From NCBI RefSeq assembly GCF_003402535.2, contig NZ_AP025173.1, positions 362,977 through 426,976 on the forward strand: a stretch of 64,000 nt of DNA, in the 5' to 3' direction. A program made the translations under genes and the position numbers. This DNA is from Cupriavidus sp. P-10. Lineage in GTDB: Bacteria > Pseudomonadota > Gammaproteobacteria > Burkholderiales > Burkholderiaceae. Under the pieces are notes generated by a model. It did no database searches. It had not been told where the DNA came from and saw nothing but the letters and a program-made list of their open reading frames with translations. This document shows, piece after piece, positions 54,342 to 63,936 of the stretch. Numbering within the stretch: the stretch's first letter is position 1; each line of letters opens with the position of its first letter.

Positions 54342-54584
54342 CTCGCCTCCCGACTGCCTGTGCCTGCCACGCAGCCATTACAGGCGCAATCCGGGCAGTT
54401 GGCAAGGCGGCGCTGTGGCAACCGATGACTTCTGCCAAGCTTGGGGCGGCACCGCGCGTATTATCAGGCTTGAATTTGTTCGGTGGTCGGGAAAATCATG
54501 GATCTTCTGTTGCCCCCAGTCCGGGCGCGGAGGTCACGTGACCATCCACACTCACACCGTGGCAGTCGGCAAATCCCTTTGAGG

Positions 54585-54947
54585 TCACTCTGCGATCGCA
54601 ATGATCTGATTCAATTGCTCGCAGGCGGCAGCAAAGACCTCCAAAGGCGCCTGCTTCCAGGGGTGGGCCTTTGCGTTGCGGGCTCGCCAGTCAAATGACT
54701 TGGGCTGATGGGCCAGAACGTAGCTGTCCTTCCCCTTCGGTCCCTGAAACCTGATCGCAAACGGATTGGTGTCGTTGTAGGCCGCCGTGGTCATCGGCAA
54801 GCCAATCACGATACTGGTCCGCTCATTGAACGGCCGCGGAGAAAGCACAAGCATCGGATGCATATCCTTCATCTCACGGCCGGCTTGCGGATTGCAGTCG
54901 ATCCAAATGATGTCGCGTCGCTCAGGTGCCCATACCTTGCCCGCCAT
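54585..54947 (-). CDS. mazF: MazF/PemK-family endoribonuclease toxin
   Basis: The 120-residue protein has MazF features: 'PERRDIIWIDCNPQAGREMKDMHPMLVLSP' and 'TSIVIGLPMTT' near the active-site strands, then 'GKDSYVLAHQPKSFDWRARNA'. MazF toxins cleave single-stranded RNA and are inhibited by the cognate antitoxin. The start overlaps the antitoxin stop by one base (TGATG). On this replicon it probably acts as a plasmid maintenance system. Confidence 0.88.
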   Translation of the reverse strand: MAGKVWAPERRDIIWIDCNPQAGREMKDMHPMLVLSPRPFNERTSIVIGLPMTTAAYNDTNPFAIRFQGPKGKDSYVLAHQPKSFDWRARNAKAHPWKQAPLEVFAAACEQLNQIIAIAE

Positions 54948-55201
54948 CAGATAGCCTCCGCGCCGACACGCTGCGTGGCCATGGCTTCACCCCCATGCTT
55001 GATAGGATCAAACAGAGCCAACTTCTCCGCGAGCGTGAGGGCACGACGTCCAACGGGCCGTACCGTGACACCAATCTCTTCGACCGAGACCTCGACTTCC
55101 TGACCCTCAGCGAAATGGGCCGAGCGGGCCACTGCGGTCGGAATCCGGACGGCCAAGCTGTTCCCCCACTTTTGGATCGTCAGAGTTGCACTTTTTCGCA
55201 T
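54947..55201 (-). CDS. mazE: MazE/PemI-family antitoxin
   Basis: The 84-residue AbrB-like protein has 'TLTIQKWGNSLAVRIPTAVARSA' (DNA-binding swapped-hairpin fold, residues 5-27) and a C-terminal acidic and helical tail that would wrap the toxin. First gene of the pair; MazEF complexes typically repress their own promoter. Confidence 0.9.
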   Translation of the reverse strand: MRKSATLTIQKWGNSLAVRIPTAVARSAHFAEGQEVEVSVEEIGVTVRPVGRRALTLAEKLALFDPIKHGGEAMATQRVGAEAI

Positions 55202-55633
55202 GATCAAAGCCTTCCAAGAACGTTGATACAAGTCTAAACAAAACCACTAGAAGTTTCAACGCGTATAGACGTTCTACCTCGAACCGCACCCACAGCTTGC
55301 CCGGCGGCGTACGACGGGCGATTGATGCTGTCAGAAACCGGCGCTAGTTCCCCTTCTGTCGTAGCGCCCGAGGCCGGGATCTGGCGCGGCGTCGCGTCCG
55401 CAGGCGACCACATCGTTTTGACGGCAGAGGCGTAAGCGATCTGGCCCGGAGCGGTGGCCGCCCTGCCCTCGGGACATTCGCACGGCACGGTCATGGGCGT
55501 GGCGTACAGTCCTGGGTGAGGCCTAGCCGCCGGCACAAAAATAATTTACATTGCGCTTTAGTCAGCATTTCGGCCCGGCTCCGGATGGCTCCTGCTGAAT
55601 ATTGTTATAGTTCAAGCACTTACCGCTGCCTCC
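55202..55633. other. Gap upstream of the large integrase gene
   Basis: About 430 bases, including the MazEF promoter. A 100-codon minus-strand frame here has no recognisable motif. No other feature supported. Confidence 0.4.
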
Positions 55634-57187
55634 ATGGTTCTGGATCCCAGCCTCAACGCCGTCACCAAGCTCACCCGCACCGAGTTTGCCGTGGTCCGTG
55701 CCTATGCGCAGGGCATGCGGCCGGTGGACATCGCCAACCGCTACTTGCTGGACCCGGATGAGGACGAGCACCTGAGCGAGGCCCAGGCGATCCAGCGGAT
55801 CCTGGCCTTGCGCGACCGGCTGGTGCAGTTCGCCTTGCAGCATGGCCGGCCCGAGATTGCCGGCATGTTCGAGGCGCTGCGCGCGCGTTCAGGGGTGGGC
55901 ATGTCGCGGCGGGTAGACGCCGTGTCGGCGCTTGAGCAGCTTGGACAAGGCTACCCCCAGCCCCAGCACGAGGTGTCGCTCTGGTTCAAGCCGAGCCTGG
56001 CACGCCGACTGATGGCCGCCGAGATCCGGCGGATCGAGGACCTGACGTCCTTGGCAAATCGGCGCGGCAGCAGCTGGTGGCGTGCCGTGCCACGCATTGG
56101 CGCGCAGTCGGCCGAGGTCATCACGCACTGGCTGGTGCGCCAGCGCTCGGCCATGGGCGCCGCGGCGGTCAAGGCCTATGTGCTGCCGCCTGCCGCCCAC
56201 GCCCACCGCGACGCGCTGGTGCCCTTGGCCTTGGCCCCCGGTATGCCATATCCCGTGCCACTCGAGCACATGCTGGTGCCAGCCTCAAATACCGCGACAG
56301 GGCCGGGGCTTGCCGCCGATCTGGCGTTCGTACGCGGCTGGCTACAGGATCGTGCGCCACATACCCGCAACAGCTACCGGCGCGAGGCCGAGAGGCTGCT
56401 GTTGTGGAATGCAGCGCGCAAGAAGGGGCTTCAGGCGTTGGAGGCCTGCGATCTGGAGGCGTATGCGGAATTTTTAGCGGACCCTCAGCCGGCGGCGTTC
56501 TGGTGCGGCCCGAGCGGGGCGCGCGACAGGATGCACTGGCGGCCGTTCGAAGGCCCACTGGGGACCAGTTCGGTGGCGGCCGCGTTACGGGTGGTTCGGG
56601 CGCTGCTACGCGCAATGGTCAAGGCCGGGCATCTGGCGGGCACCCCGCTCATCCCAAGGCAAGCCGCCGCCGCTGCGCCCACGGCGCTGCGCGCGCCGTC
56701 CGTCCAACCCGACGCGGAGGCGTTCCTGGTCTGGCTGGGGGAGGCGCGCCAGGGCCCGAGGCATCGGGCTGCGCTGGCTGCCATACATCTGATGCGCGAC
56801 GCAGGCTTGCCACTGAGCGAGCTGGCCGCACTGCGCTGCGCCAGTCTGCAGTCGAGTGCCGAGGGCACCTTCCTGCGACGCCCGGGTGCGCGGCAGCAGC
56901 TGGTGGCCCTTGACACGGCCGTCCGACAGGCCTTGCAGGCGCATTGGGTCGATCGTGGCTGGCCAAGCATGATGCCGCCGGCGCAGGCAGCCCTGTTGGC
57001 GCCCACGATACAGCCTGCCACCGCGCGCGGGCGCAACAAGCGGCTTGCGGGCGTGGCGGGCGGGTACTCGGCCACCGGCCTGGATCAATTGCTGCGTAGT
57101 CTGTGGCGGCGCTTCAGCGAGCAGCGCGGGGTCCCATCGGAAGGGTTCACGCCCGGCCAGCTTCGCACGCGCGCCAGCCGGGCCTGA
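55634..57187 (+). CDS. Large integrase-like protein, catalytic motifs missing
   Basis: The 517-residue protein has an extra N-terminal region (about 1-240, DUF3701-like, 'TRTEFAVVRAYAQGMRPVDIANRYL'), then a core-binding domain similar to the recombinase at 521 ('RNSYRREAERLLLW', 'YAEFLADPQPAAFW'). In the C-terminal domain the first catalytic Arg region reads 'AGLPLSEL' without Arg, and the protein stops at 'TPGQLRTRASRA'. The HxxR, Gly-His and Tyr motifs are lacking. It could be a decayed enzyme or a DNA-binding accessory protein. Confidence 0.75.
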   Translation: MVLDPSLNAVTKLTRTEFAVVRAYAQGMRPVDIANRYLLDPDEDEHLSEAQAIQRILALRDRLVQFALQHGRPEIAGMFEALRARSGVGMSRRVDAVSALEQLGQGYPQPQHEVSLWFKPSLARRLMAAEIRRIEDLTSLANRRGSSWWRAVPRIGAQSAEVITHWLVRQRSAMGAAAVKAYVLPPAAHAHRDALVPLALAPGMPYPVPLEHMLVPASNTATGPGLAADLAFVRGWLQDRAPHTRNSYRREAERLLLWNAARKKGLQALEACDLEAYAEFLADPQPAAFWCGPSGARDRMHWRPFEGPLGTSSVAAALRVVRALLRAMVKAGHLAGTPLIPRQAAAAAPTALRAPSVQPDAEAFLVWLGEARQGPRHRAALAAIHLMRDAGLPLSELAALRCASLQSSAEGTFLRRPGARQQLVALDTAVRQALQAHWVDRGWPSMMPPAQAALLAPTIQPATARGRNKRLAGVAGGYSATGLDQLLRSLWRRFSEQRGVPSEGFTPGQLRTRASRA

Positions 57188-57713
57188 GCTGCTAGCGCCT
57201 GGATGCCAAGGCCAACCGAAGCGCCGGAGGCGAAATCCCTCCCCCCACCGCGGGTCCATACAACACAAGCAGCTCACAGAAGTCTACTGGCCGACAATCC
57301 CGACTGGAGTGCTCGTAGACCTCGGCCTGCCTTGTCACTTGGCTTATCATTATCCGAATTTTGGAAAGTGAGTGTACACTTTGTATGGGTTACGCGGCAT
57401 TGCCGGCCTGACCGGCCTAATGTAGGGAGGCGCCAACCGGTCGCTTGCTGCATCCTAGTCCGCCATGCCCCCCCGGCAGCTTTTCACTGGCAGGAGGGGT
57501 GCTGCGGCCCATCCTCCGAACGTGCGGCGGGGCTGCGTGTGCGGCGATCGGTTCGACCGTCAGCTAGTACGAATCTGGCACTACATCAAAGCTGCTATAG
57601 GGGAATAGCCGCGCGTGCATCCCCTGCCCGGTTCCACCACCTGCGTTGGCATGCCATGCGTTCGGCCGATTACTTGGCACTTGGAAGGCTGCCGATGCCA
57701 GCGGCATGGCCAG
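57188..57713. other. Gap between integrase-like gene and first integrase scrap
   Basis: About 525 bases without a supported gene. A small dyad, AAAGTG…CACTTT, lies near 57365. Confidence 0.35.
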
Positions 57714-57989
57714 GGGTTCTTGCCGGACGGACTCTATCGGATGCTGACAACGACGCTGCTTCGCCTCGCGGTAGACAGTACCCTGCCGCTTGACGAGGCC
57801 GAGCGCCGTTTGCTGCGCAGGGCCGCACCCAATGCGCTGCGACCCACCTTCGCCATTCAGGCAGTGGCCAACGATATCCCGCCCGACGTCGTCCAAAGGC
57901 TGCTTGGCCAGGCATCGCTGCAGACGAGTTCGCTGCCTGTCCGCTGGGGAGAGGAAGCGCAACTTACAAAGCATCGCGAGCGGTCGTGA
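57714..57989 (+). pseudogene. Integrase C-terminal scrap A
   Basis: Translation gives 'LPDGLYRMLTTTLL', 'NALRPTFAIQAVANDIPPDVVQRLLGQASLQTSSL', an integrase catalytic tail in which the HxxRH, Gly-His and Tyr positions are changed (Asn, Gln, Pro). It is a non-functional relic of a relative of the large integrase. Confidence 0.65.
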
Positions 57990-58373
57990 ACCTCACAGGT
58001 CGTCGCCGACGGATCCAGCCATTCTCATTTCCAGCGGGGCGAGAATATATCAATGGGGTTACGTGGGCGCCGACGATTGCGATCGCTACAAGAATTTCCT
58101 AGCGCAGCCGGATGCGCTCTGGATCGGCCCCAAGACTTCGCTAACTGCAGCGTGCTGACGCCCGTTCGCCGGACCGCTAAAGGGGGAATCCCAGCGCTAT
58201 GCGGTGCGCGCGGATTTGTTTCTGGTTGGCCGGCGTGCGCTATTTGGGGCGGCAACCCCTGGCTGACAGCGAAAGAGCCAGTTGCAGCACGGCGCGAGAT
58301 CCCCTTTGCAGTCGACAAGGCGTTGTCTGGAGAGTCGTGGGAAGCCCTCGCGAGGCGAGACGGTATCCTTGGC

Positions 58374-58881
58374 TATGGCAGGGCACTCCTCGGCAAGCGA
58401 AGCAAATGGCGCACGGTGCGCCTGCCCACGCGCGTCATTGACGCATTGCGAGCGGGTTGGGTTGATGGCGTACGTTATTTTGAGAATCCGGGAGACCAGG
58501 AGCTCTCCCTGCTCTCCCCTGTGGTGAATGCCTTCTACGCCCGCAGCACAGTCAATCCACATTAAGCTAAGCGCGGAGATACCAGCACTGACGGGGCCAT
58601 GGTTTTCCCCGGATGGGCTCTACCGAATGCTGTCAACGGGCGTTGCAGCGCATCGCAGGGGATACGACGTTACTTCTTCATCAGGTGGAGCGGCAGCTGC
58701 TACGCCCCATCCATTGCGGAACACCTTCCTCGCCACCCATGCGGTAGCCAATGATGTCCCGACAGATGTCCTTCAAAGGCTGCTGGACCATGCCTCATTG
58801 CAAACGACTTCGCTGTATGTGCCCTCGGAGAGAAAGCGCACCTTACATGAAATCGCCAAGCTTTTTGAGAGCCATACGTGA
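58374..58881 (+). pseudogene. Integrase C-terminal scrap B
   Basis: In two adjacent frames the text reads 'GKRSKWRTVRLPTRVIDALRAGW' and then 'HPLRNTFLATHAVANDVPTDVLQRLLDHASLQTTSLYVPSERKR' to a stop. Catalytic Arg, His and Tyr are partly retained, but the frame breaks near 58540 and the upstream half is missing. Confidence 0.7.
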
Positions 58882-59640
58882 CAACAAGGGAAGAGTGCAA
58901 TCCCAAGCGAACAGGATGATCGCTGCCATAGCGTCAACAGGGACGAGCCAACCCGCGTAGGGTCGGGCTGACCAAAACGCTCTAGTTGTTACACGAGCCG
59001 GTAATCAAGCTAGAGGCCAGCGGGGTACCAGCCGGCTACTGCGCCGCGGTTCACCAGAATGATCTCATTGGGAACGTGCCCCAGCTGCAGCACACTTCCT
59101 CCCCACTAAGACAAATGTCCGTCATCCGACAGGTGGGATTCAGCAGAGGCCCACGGCTTCATAAGCGACGGGATACTTGGCACCGGCCCATCCGACCTAG
59201 CGCGCATGGCGCCAAACCGGCAACGGCCGAGTTTTCGCACCAGAGTCGAATGCGATGACTGGCGAGGCGTGTGAGCTCCTTTAGCATTGGGCGCGTAGCC
59301 TGTCCGGCGTCTTGGCCCTGCACCGTGGCCAAAGTTGCAGCGAGGCCGCCCTCAGCCGACAAGCCCGCCGACCGCGCGGTTGTCTGTTCCGGCGTCGAGA
59401 TCTGCGATGGCAGTGAGGAGCATCCTCATGCTTCTATATCCGGCCTTCGTGGCCCTTTCTCACTGCGGCAAGAACACCAAGATTGTGGGTCGCGGCGGGT
59501 AGCTTCTTGTAAGGTCACCAAATTGTAGTGTTTCGAGACTTTTACAAACGCAAAATCACCGTCTGTCCGGTTGCGACGTCGTGTGCCGCTAAGCATAGCT
59601 ACGCACAGTGCGGCTTGCGCACAAGAGGACGGAGGTTCCG
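58882..59640. other. Long gap with no gene supported
   Basis: About 760 bases of high-G+C sequence with only motif-free frames. The first putative parS palindrome begins just past its end. Confidence 0.4.
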
Positions 59641-59642
59641 GA

Positions 59643-59661
59643 GTGTGCCTAATAGGCACAC
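59643..59661. promoter_or_regulatory. parS: Putative parS site 1
   Basis: GTGTGCCTAATAGGCACAC is a perfect 9-1-9 palindrome. Near or exact copies occur at 59794, 59832 and 60442, all downstream of parB. A repeated long palindrome beside parAB is the expected form of a ParB-loaded centromere site. Confidence 0.7.
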
Positions 59662-59793
59662 GTTCTTGGCGCCGTCACAACGGGCATAACCACAGGATGA
59701 CTAGCCTATACACCATTGTTAGGCTGCGGGAGCGGAGCTCGTCTCGGCCTCCAGATGACCTTGTCATTCGAACAATGGGAAGGTGGGCCCTCA

Positions 59794-59812
59794 CTGTGCC
59801 TAATAGGCGCGC
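59794..59812. promoter_or_regulatory. parS: Putative parS site 2
   Basis: CTGTGCCTAATAGGCGCGC keeps the TGTGCCTAATAGGC core, with mismatches in the right arm. Confidence 0.55.
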
Positions 59813-59831
59813 TCAGCGAACGGCGCCAGGA

Positions 59832-59850
59832 GTGCGCCTATTAGACACAC
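59832..59850. promoter_or_regulatory. parS: Putative parS site 3
   Basis: GTGCGCCTATTAGACACAC keeps most of the dyad, in the opposite orientation at the central base. Its centre is 38 bp from site 2. Confidence 0.55.
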
Positions 59851-59984
59851 CGACGGTAGGCTGCGGTCGAGGGCGAGTGGGCCCGGCTCTAGCGGCGCCG
59901 TCAGCAGACTGGGACGCGTCCACGGTTGCGCGTGCCACAACCTCAGGCGGACCCACCGTCCTCTGGGAATTGGGTAACTTAAAG

Positions 59985-60425
59985 AGATACCTTTCCTCTA
60001 ACACGGTAGTGGACGCCATTCTGTTGCGTTGGGACGGCCGGGTTACGACTTCAACTCATCATTGAGTTCGTTCGCGCTTCTATCCCCTGTAGGGATTTCG
60101 GACACGCCATGGGCCCACGGGTAAGCATTTCAGCCCGACTGAGACGACAAACACACTGGCCGGTAACGGCTTTTCGCCGGACAGTACTTGTTAGGTTCAA
60201 ACGGGGTTGACGACCAGAGTACCGACTTGCCCGGCAAGCGTGTGGCGCGGCGCGCTTGTAGGTTCCATTCGTCTGTCACCTTTCCCACGCAGCCAGCCGC
60301 AAAGCTGATGCCCATTGACGTCCTGCAGCGCCTCCTCATATACGCTCCCAACAGACGACTTCATCCACGTCCAGGCAGAGCGCGCACGCGGCACAGACGA
60401 AGTGACGAAATATCTCAGCAACTGA
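59985..60425 (+). pseudogene. Integrase scrap C, between parS sites
   Basis: Broken frames resemble 'TVVDAILLRW' and, after 60300, 'LMPIDVLQRLL' with a downstream tail in another frame that resembles the integrase end. It is too decayed to assign precisely. It shows that the partition region has absorbed integrase debris. Confidence 0.4.
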
Positions 60426-60441
60426 AGTCACGCGATACAAG

Positions 60442-60460
60442 TTGTGCCTAATAGGCACAC
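60442..60460. promoter_or_regulatory. parS: Putative parS site 4
   Basis: TTGTGCCTAATAGGCACAC has one mismatch to site 1. It is the copy nearest parB. A degenerate half-site, TTTTAGGCACAC, follows at 60532-60543. Confidence 0.7.
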
Positions 60461-60552
60461 CTCGCGCCACCGCCGATTATGCCTAGAAGCACAGTTCTGG
60501 CGGCCGTAGGCACCCTCGCTCTGAGTCGGCCTTTTAGGCACACTTAAGCCGT

Positions 60553-60574
60553 AAAAAAACCCGCCATTGGCGGG
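60553..60574 (-). terminator. Rho-independent terminator of parAB
   Basis: On the minus strand CCCGCC and GGCGGG form a stem around a three-base loop, followed by seven T's. It lies 25 bases past the parB stop. Confidence 0.88.
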
Positions 60575-60598
60575 CTTCTGATGTGACTAAACTGCGCA

Positions 60599-61567
60599 TC
60601 AATTTGGAGTGCCACTGAATAGTTCGCTGATGAACTGGCGAATCCGCGTCTCCTGGGAGTCGGATAGAACTCCGGTTTTGATTTTTACTGTAAAGTTCTT
60701 TATATCCTTTGTGATGCTGCCCGCGTGGTTCTGACCAGCAAAGAACTTTTCGATGGAGCGCTCGCGAGCCGCTGAGCCCGACACTTTTTTAGTAGCCAAT
60801 GCGGTTACGGCCGCGGCGAGCTTGCCCTGATCAAGATGGCCCCCGACGACATCGGTCCATAGTTCTCTAGTTGCCGACACACCCGCCTCTCCGTGTTTCT
60901 TCAGGCAAGACGCCAGTGCATCTGCGGCGTTACTCCCAAGAAGACTTGGCTGCAGGTCCAAGTCATGCTTCACGAAATCGGGCAAATCATAGAAAGCCAT
61001 GAACTTGTAAAGCCCTCGCCTGGACAAGCCTACCGCCTCCGCAAGTCGTGTACGGTTCGGGAACTCCTTTTCCGAACGTTGAATAGACAAGGCGATCTCG
61101 TAGTCGGAAAGGTCGTCTCGGCCGATGTTTTCGACCAAGGCCAACACAATCATGTCCGCGTCGCTGCAGTCGACGACGACAGCCTTGATGTTCTCGAGCC
61201 CCAACATCTTATGTGCACGCCACCGGCGCTCACCGGCCACAAGTTGGAAACCTGGCTCAACGCGACGTACTACGATAGGCTGCAGTAACCCAACCTCGCG
61301 AATCGATTCAGCAAGCTCTGTCAGCTTGAGTTCATTGAAGGTGCGCCGCGGCTGCCAGGGGTTGGGAACAATATCCGCAACCGGCAGTTCCGAAGGCAAC
61401 CCCGTCGCCTCTAACTCTTGAACCCTCAATTGCGCGGCAGCCAATGCGCCCGCCATACCTGGCGCTGTCTCAGTCCGATTTGCTCGACGAGTGGCATCCG
61501 GCTTACGGTCCGCCGTTGAGCGGATGTTCGCCGTCTTGGCGAGCATTTGTTCGCGAATGTTGCTCAT
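60599..61567 (-). CDS. parB: ParB-family partition protein
   Basis: The 322-residue protein has the ParB N-terminal CTPase domain ('VPNPWQPRRTFNELKLTELAESIREVGLLQPIVVR' and 'GERRWRAHKMLG', about 65-125), 'ENIGRDDLSDYEIA' and a helix-turn-helix ('RTRLAEAVGLSRRGLYKFM', about 175-195). The C-terminal region serves dimerisation. It should load on the downstream GTGTGCCTAATAGGCACAC palindromes and stimulate ParA. The ATG overlaps the parA stop by four bases (ATGA). Confidence 0.92.
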   Translation of the reverse strand: MSNIREQMLAKTANIRSTADRKPDATRRANRTETAPGMAGALAAAQLRVQELEATGLPSELPVADIVPNPWQPRRTFNELKLTELAESIREVGLLQPIVVRRVEPGFQLVAGERRWRAHKMLGLENIKAVVVDCSDADMIVLALVENIGRDDLSDYEIALSIQRSEKEFPNRTRLAEAVGLSRRGLYKFMAFYDLPDFVKHDLDLQPSLLGSNAADALASCLKKHGEAGVSATRELWTDVVGGHLDQGKLAAAVTALATKKVSGSAARERSIEKFFAGQNHAGSITKDIKNFTVKIKTGVLSDSQETRIRQFISELFSGTPN

Positions 61568-62769
61568 TGTGCAGGCCTCCACTGTTTCACAAACATGTCG
61601 TCAACCCAACGGCAGTAATCCACCAGCGGCTGCCGAACACGCTGAAGCGACTTGGCTTGGCTGTGTGAGCTGCTGATGTCAAACACCGTGGTAAATGCCA
61701 GTGCGCCGGAGCTCATCACTGAGCTGGCAGGCACTTCAAAAGGGGCGAGCCAATGCCGATATGCACCTTGAGCCCAAGTTCGCACCACAGGAGCTGCCGA
61801 TGTGGGCCCATAGTTAACTCGCGTCAAGAGCACTGACACGAAGTCGTACTTCTTATCGGCTTCGAATCTCATGAATGACTTTGCGACATCCGAAAAGAGT
61901 CGCCAGAACGACAAGGAGCTAAAGAAGTCCAGGTTTTCCGGCACCATGGGCATGACCATGGCATCGGCCGCCATCAATGCGTTCAAGTTGAGGTAGGACA
62001 GCGACGGCGAAGTATCCAGAATAATGTAGTCATACTTCTTTCGCAGTGGCTGGAGACCATCACGGAGTACCTGCCAGAATTTGAATCCTGGCACCTTCAT
62101 CTGCATAGCAGGGAGGTGGTACTCCGCACCCACTAGTTCCGTGTGAGCCGGAATAACGTCCAGGCCATCCCAGTATGTCGATTGCAACTTCGCTTCCAAG
62201 CCACCTTCGACATCCTGGTTGTAAATGAAAGGCAGAATTGAGTCATCGGCGAATACCTCCTTCTCCGCGTACAAGCCGCACAACTCAGAAAGGGACGCCT
62301 GGGGGTCCAAATCGACGACCAGCACCTTACGGCCACGCAAGCTAAGGCCTTGCGCTAAGCACATAGTCGTAGTCGTTTTTGCGGACCCACCCTTCAATTG
62401 CGAAGTGATAATAATCTTGCCTTCGAAATCGCTAGGTCCAGCAACCAGCGGGGTCTGGTAGATGTCCGATACTTGTTGGACCCAATTTCTTGCCTCAGCC
62501 AAAGTAAACGTTCGGCCGCGACCAACGGTCTGCCCTTCAGGCAGCACACCGTCGCTATTCTTCGCCATGTGCAAGACCTGCTGACGGCTCAAACCACACA
62601 GCTCTGCAATTTCTGAAGTACTAAACATCGGTGCCGTCTTACGTGGCCGCGGCGCAAGAATCTGGTCACGTAACTCGACTGCGTAGTCGGTCACCACATC
62701 TGCAAAATCGCTAATCTCAGCTAGGGTGACCGTCGGGTCTATGGGCATCGGTTGACTGATATTCGCCAT
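61564..62769 (-). CDS. parA: ParA-family partition ATPase (large, type Ia-like)
   Basis: The 401-residue protein has an N-terminal helix-turn-helix region ('FSTSEIAELCGLSRQQVLHMAKN', about 50-72), the deviant Walker A 'LKGGSAKTTTT' (about 125), 'VLVVDLDPQASLSEL' and 'YDYIILDTSPSLSYLNLNAL' (Walker B). The N-terminal DNA-binding region marks type Ia ParA proteins, which also repress their own promoter. The start at 62769 precedes conserved sequence. It drives segregation of this replicon together with ParB and the parS cluster. Confidence 0.92.
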   Translation of the reverse strand: MANISQPMPIDPTVTLAEISDFADVVTDYAVELRDQILAPRPRKTAPMFSTSEIAELCGLSRQQVLHMAKNSDGVLPEGQTVGRGRTFTLAEARNWVQQVSDIYQTPLVAGPSDFEGKIIITSQLKGGSAKTTTTMCLAQGLSLRGRKVLVVDLDPQASLSELCGLYAEKEVFADDSILPFIYNQDVEGGLEAKLQSTYWDGLDVIPAHTELVGAEYHLPAMQMKVPGFKFWQVLRDGLQPLRKKYDYIILDTSPSLSYLNLNALMAADAMVMPMVPENLDFFSSLSFWRLFSDVAKSFMRFEADKKYDFVSVLLTRVNYGPTSAAPVVRTWAQGAYRHWLAPFEVPASSVMSSGALAFTTVFDISSSHSQAKSLQRVRQPLVDYCRWVDDMFVKQWRPAQ

Positions 62770-62980
62770 CGCAGCTCTTTTTCCGAAATTTGGACAAGCG
62801 CAGAATACAGCAATTGAGCAAACGCGTCCGCATATTTTGTGTAATCCGCGACACAGCGAAATCACTAAAGTTTACGAAACTAAGCTACAAGCCTTTGATT
62901 TACAACGTTTTCGGAAGATATGGGAAGAGGTGGCGCAAACGACTCAAAGAACTTTTGGAAGTCGCCAAGGAGCCATAAAA

Positions 62981-63936
62981 GGTGAGAGCCAAGTCCTCTC
63001 ACCTCTCACCTTAGCCGTGTTCTTTGGTACAAAATCTCTCACCCAATCCCGCATCCATCGCCAGCGATGTGCTGTTCGATCCACACTTCAAAGCTCAAGA
63101 TGAAACCTAAGGTGAGAGTTTTTGTAAGCCACGCGACGCCTACGCACAGCATCAACAGAACTCCGAACAAAATCTCTCACCCGATCGACTGGTCCGCAGA
63201 GTTAGAAGCCACTTCCTAGAACCAGGGGGCTGTAAAAGTGAGAGATTTTGTGCTCTGCCAAGCCAATCAAGAAGCCTACGCGCGCTGAGGTGGCCACAAG
63301 CAGACCACCAGCGAACTCTCAAAACGAGCCTAGGTACAAAATCTCTCACCTTTTGAAGGCTTCATCGCTGTTCAAAAACTCAAGTGCGATCGCAGGTTAC
63401 AAAATCTCTCACCTTCGGATAACACCTTGACTTCAGCGCCCGAACAGCTGCGGCACAAAATCTCTCACCTTCAATGGATCTCGCGTGGGACTCAGTCACC
63501 TGCAGCTCCCACCCATGGCGACCGAATTTTGACTGGCGTCTGTTTGTTTGTTTGTTTGTGTTGTAAACAAAGAAAAACCAACAAACCTACAAACAGAGCA
63601 GGGTGATCCTCATAAAAATCAAAAACTTATCAGCCAAAAGTGAGGGATACGCCTACCGCAAGGTGAGAAACTTTGTTCCCTCAGGTGGTAGTTGTATACG
63701 TCTAAAGGGAGAGATCGCGGAGCCGAAGGTGAGAAAAGAGACCAGATAGGTAGTTCAGGTGAGAGATTTTGATTCACTCCTGTGGACATCTCTCGTATAC
63801 GCTTGTTTTATAAAAGCAATTTCAACCAGCCGACGATCGTGAGGTGAGAGATTGTGTACCAAGGTGAGAGATCATGTACCTCGGCCGACACGAGGCACCT
63901 ATTCCAGGTGAGATGAGTCCACATTGACATCTCACC
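62981..63936. other. Iteron-type replication origin region
   Basis: A 15-base motif, GGTGAGAGATTTTGT, or its complement occurs repeatedly. Good complement copies lie at 63029, 63167, 63336, 63399 and 63455. Good direct copies lie at 63111, 63237, 63662, 63758, 63843 and 63863. Partial copies lie at 62981, 62996, 63728, 63907 and 63929. Most copies left of 63470 point one way and those right of 63660 the other, around an A+T-rich stretch with tandem TGTT repeats (63540-63600). This is the form of a plasmid oriV bound by a Rep protein. No rep gene is inside the window; it may lie just beyond the right edge. Confidence 0.8.
63540..63598. repeat. Tandem TGTT repeats and A+T-rich stretch inside the origin
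   Basis: TGTT is repeated at least four times in tandem, then AAACAAAG and CAAACCTACAAACA follow, forming an A+T-rich, loosely inverted segment between the two iteron groups. It is a candidate unwinding element. Confidence 0.5.

Noticed and set aside
59643..60460. Rho-independent terminators or integron attC sites for the GTGTGCCTAATAGGCACAC palindromes
   Set aside because: No T runs follow them, there is a one-base centre and no loop, and no attC core sequences flank them. Position beside parB favours parS.
62981..63936. CRISPR array
   Set aside because: The repeats are about 15 bases, occur in both orientations, are irregularly spaced and lie beside parA. There are no cas genes. An iteron origin explains them better.
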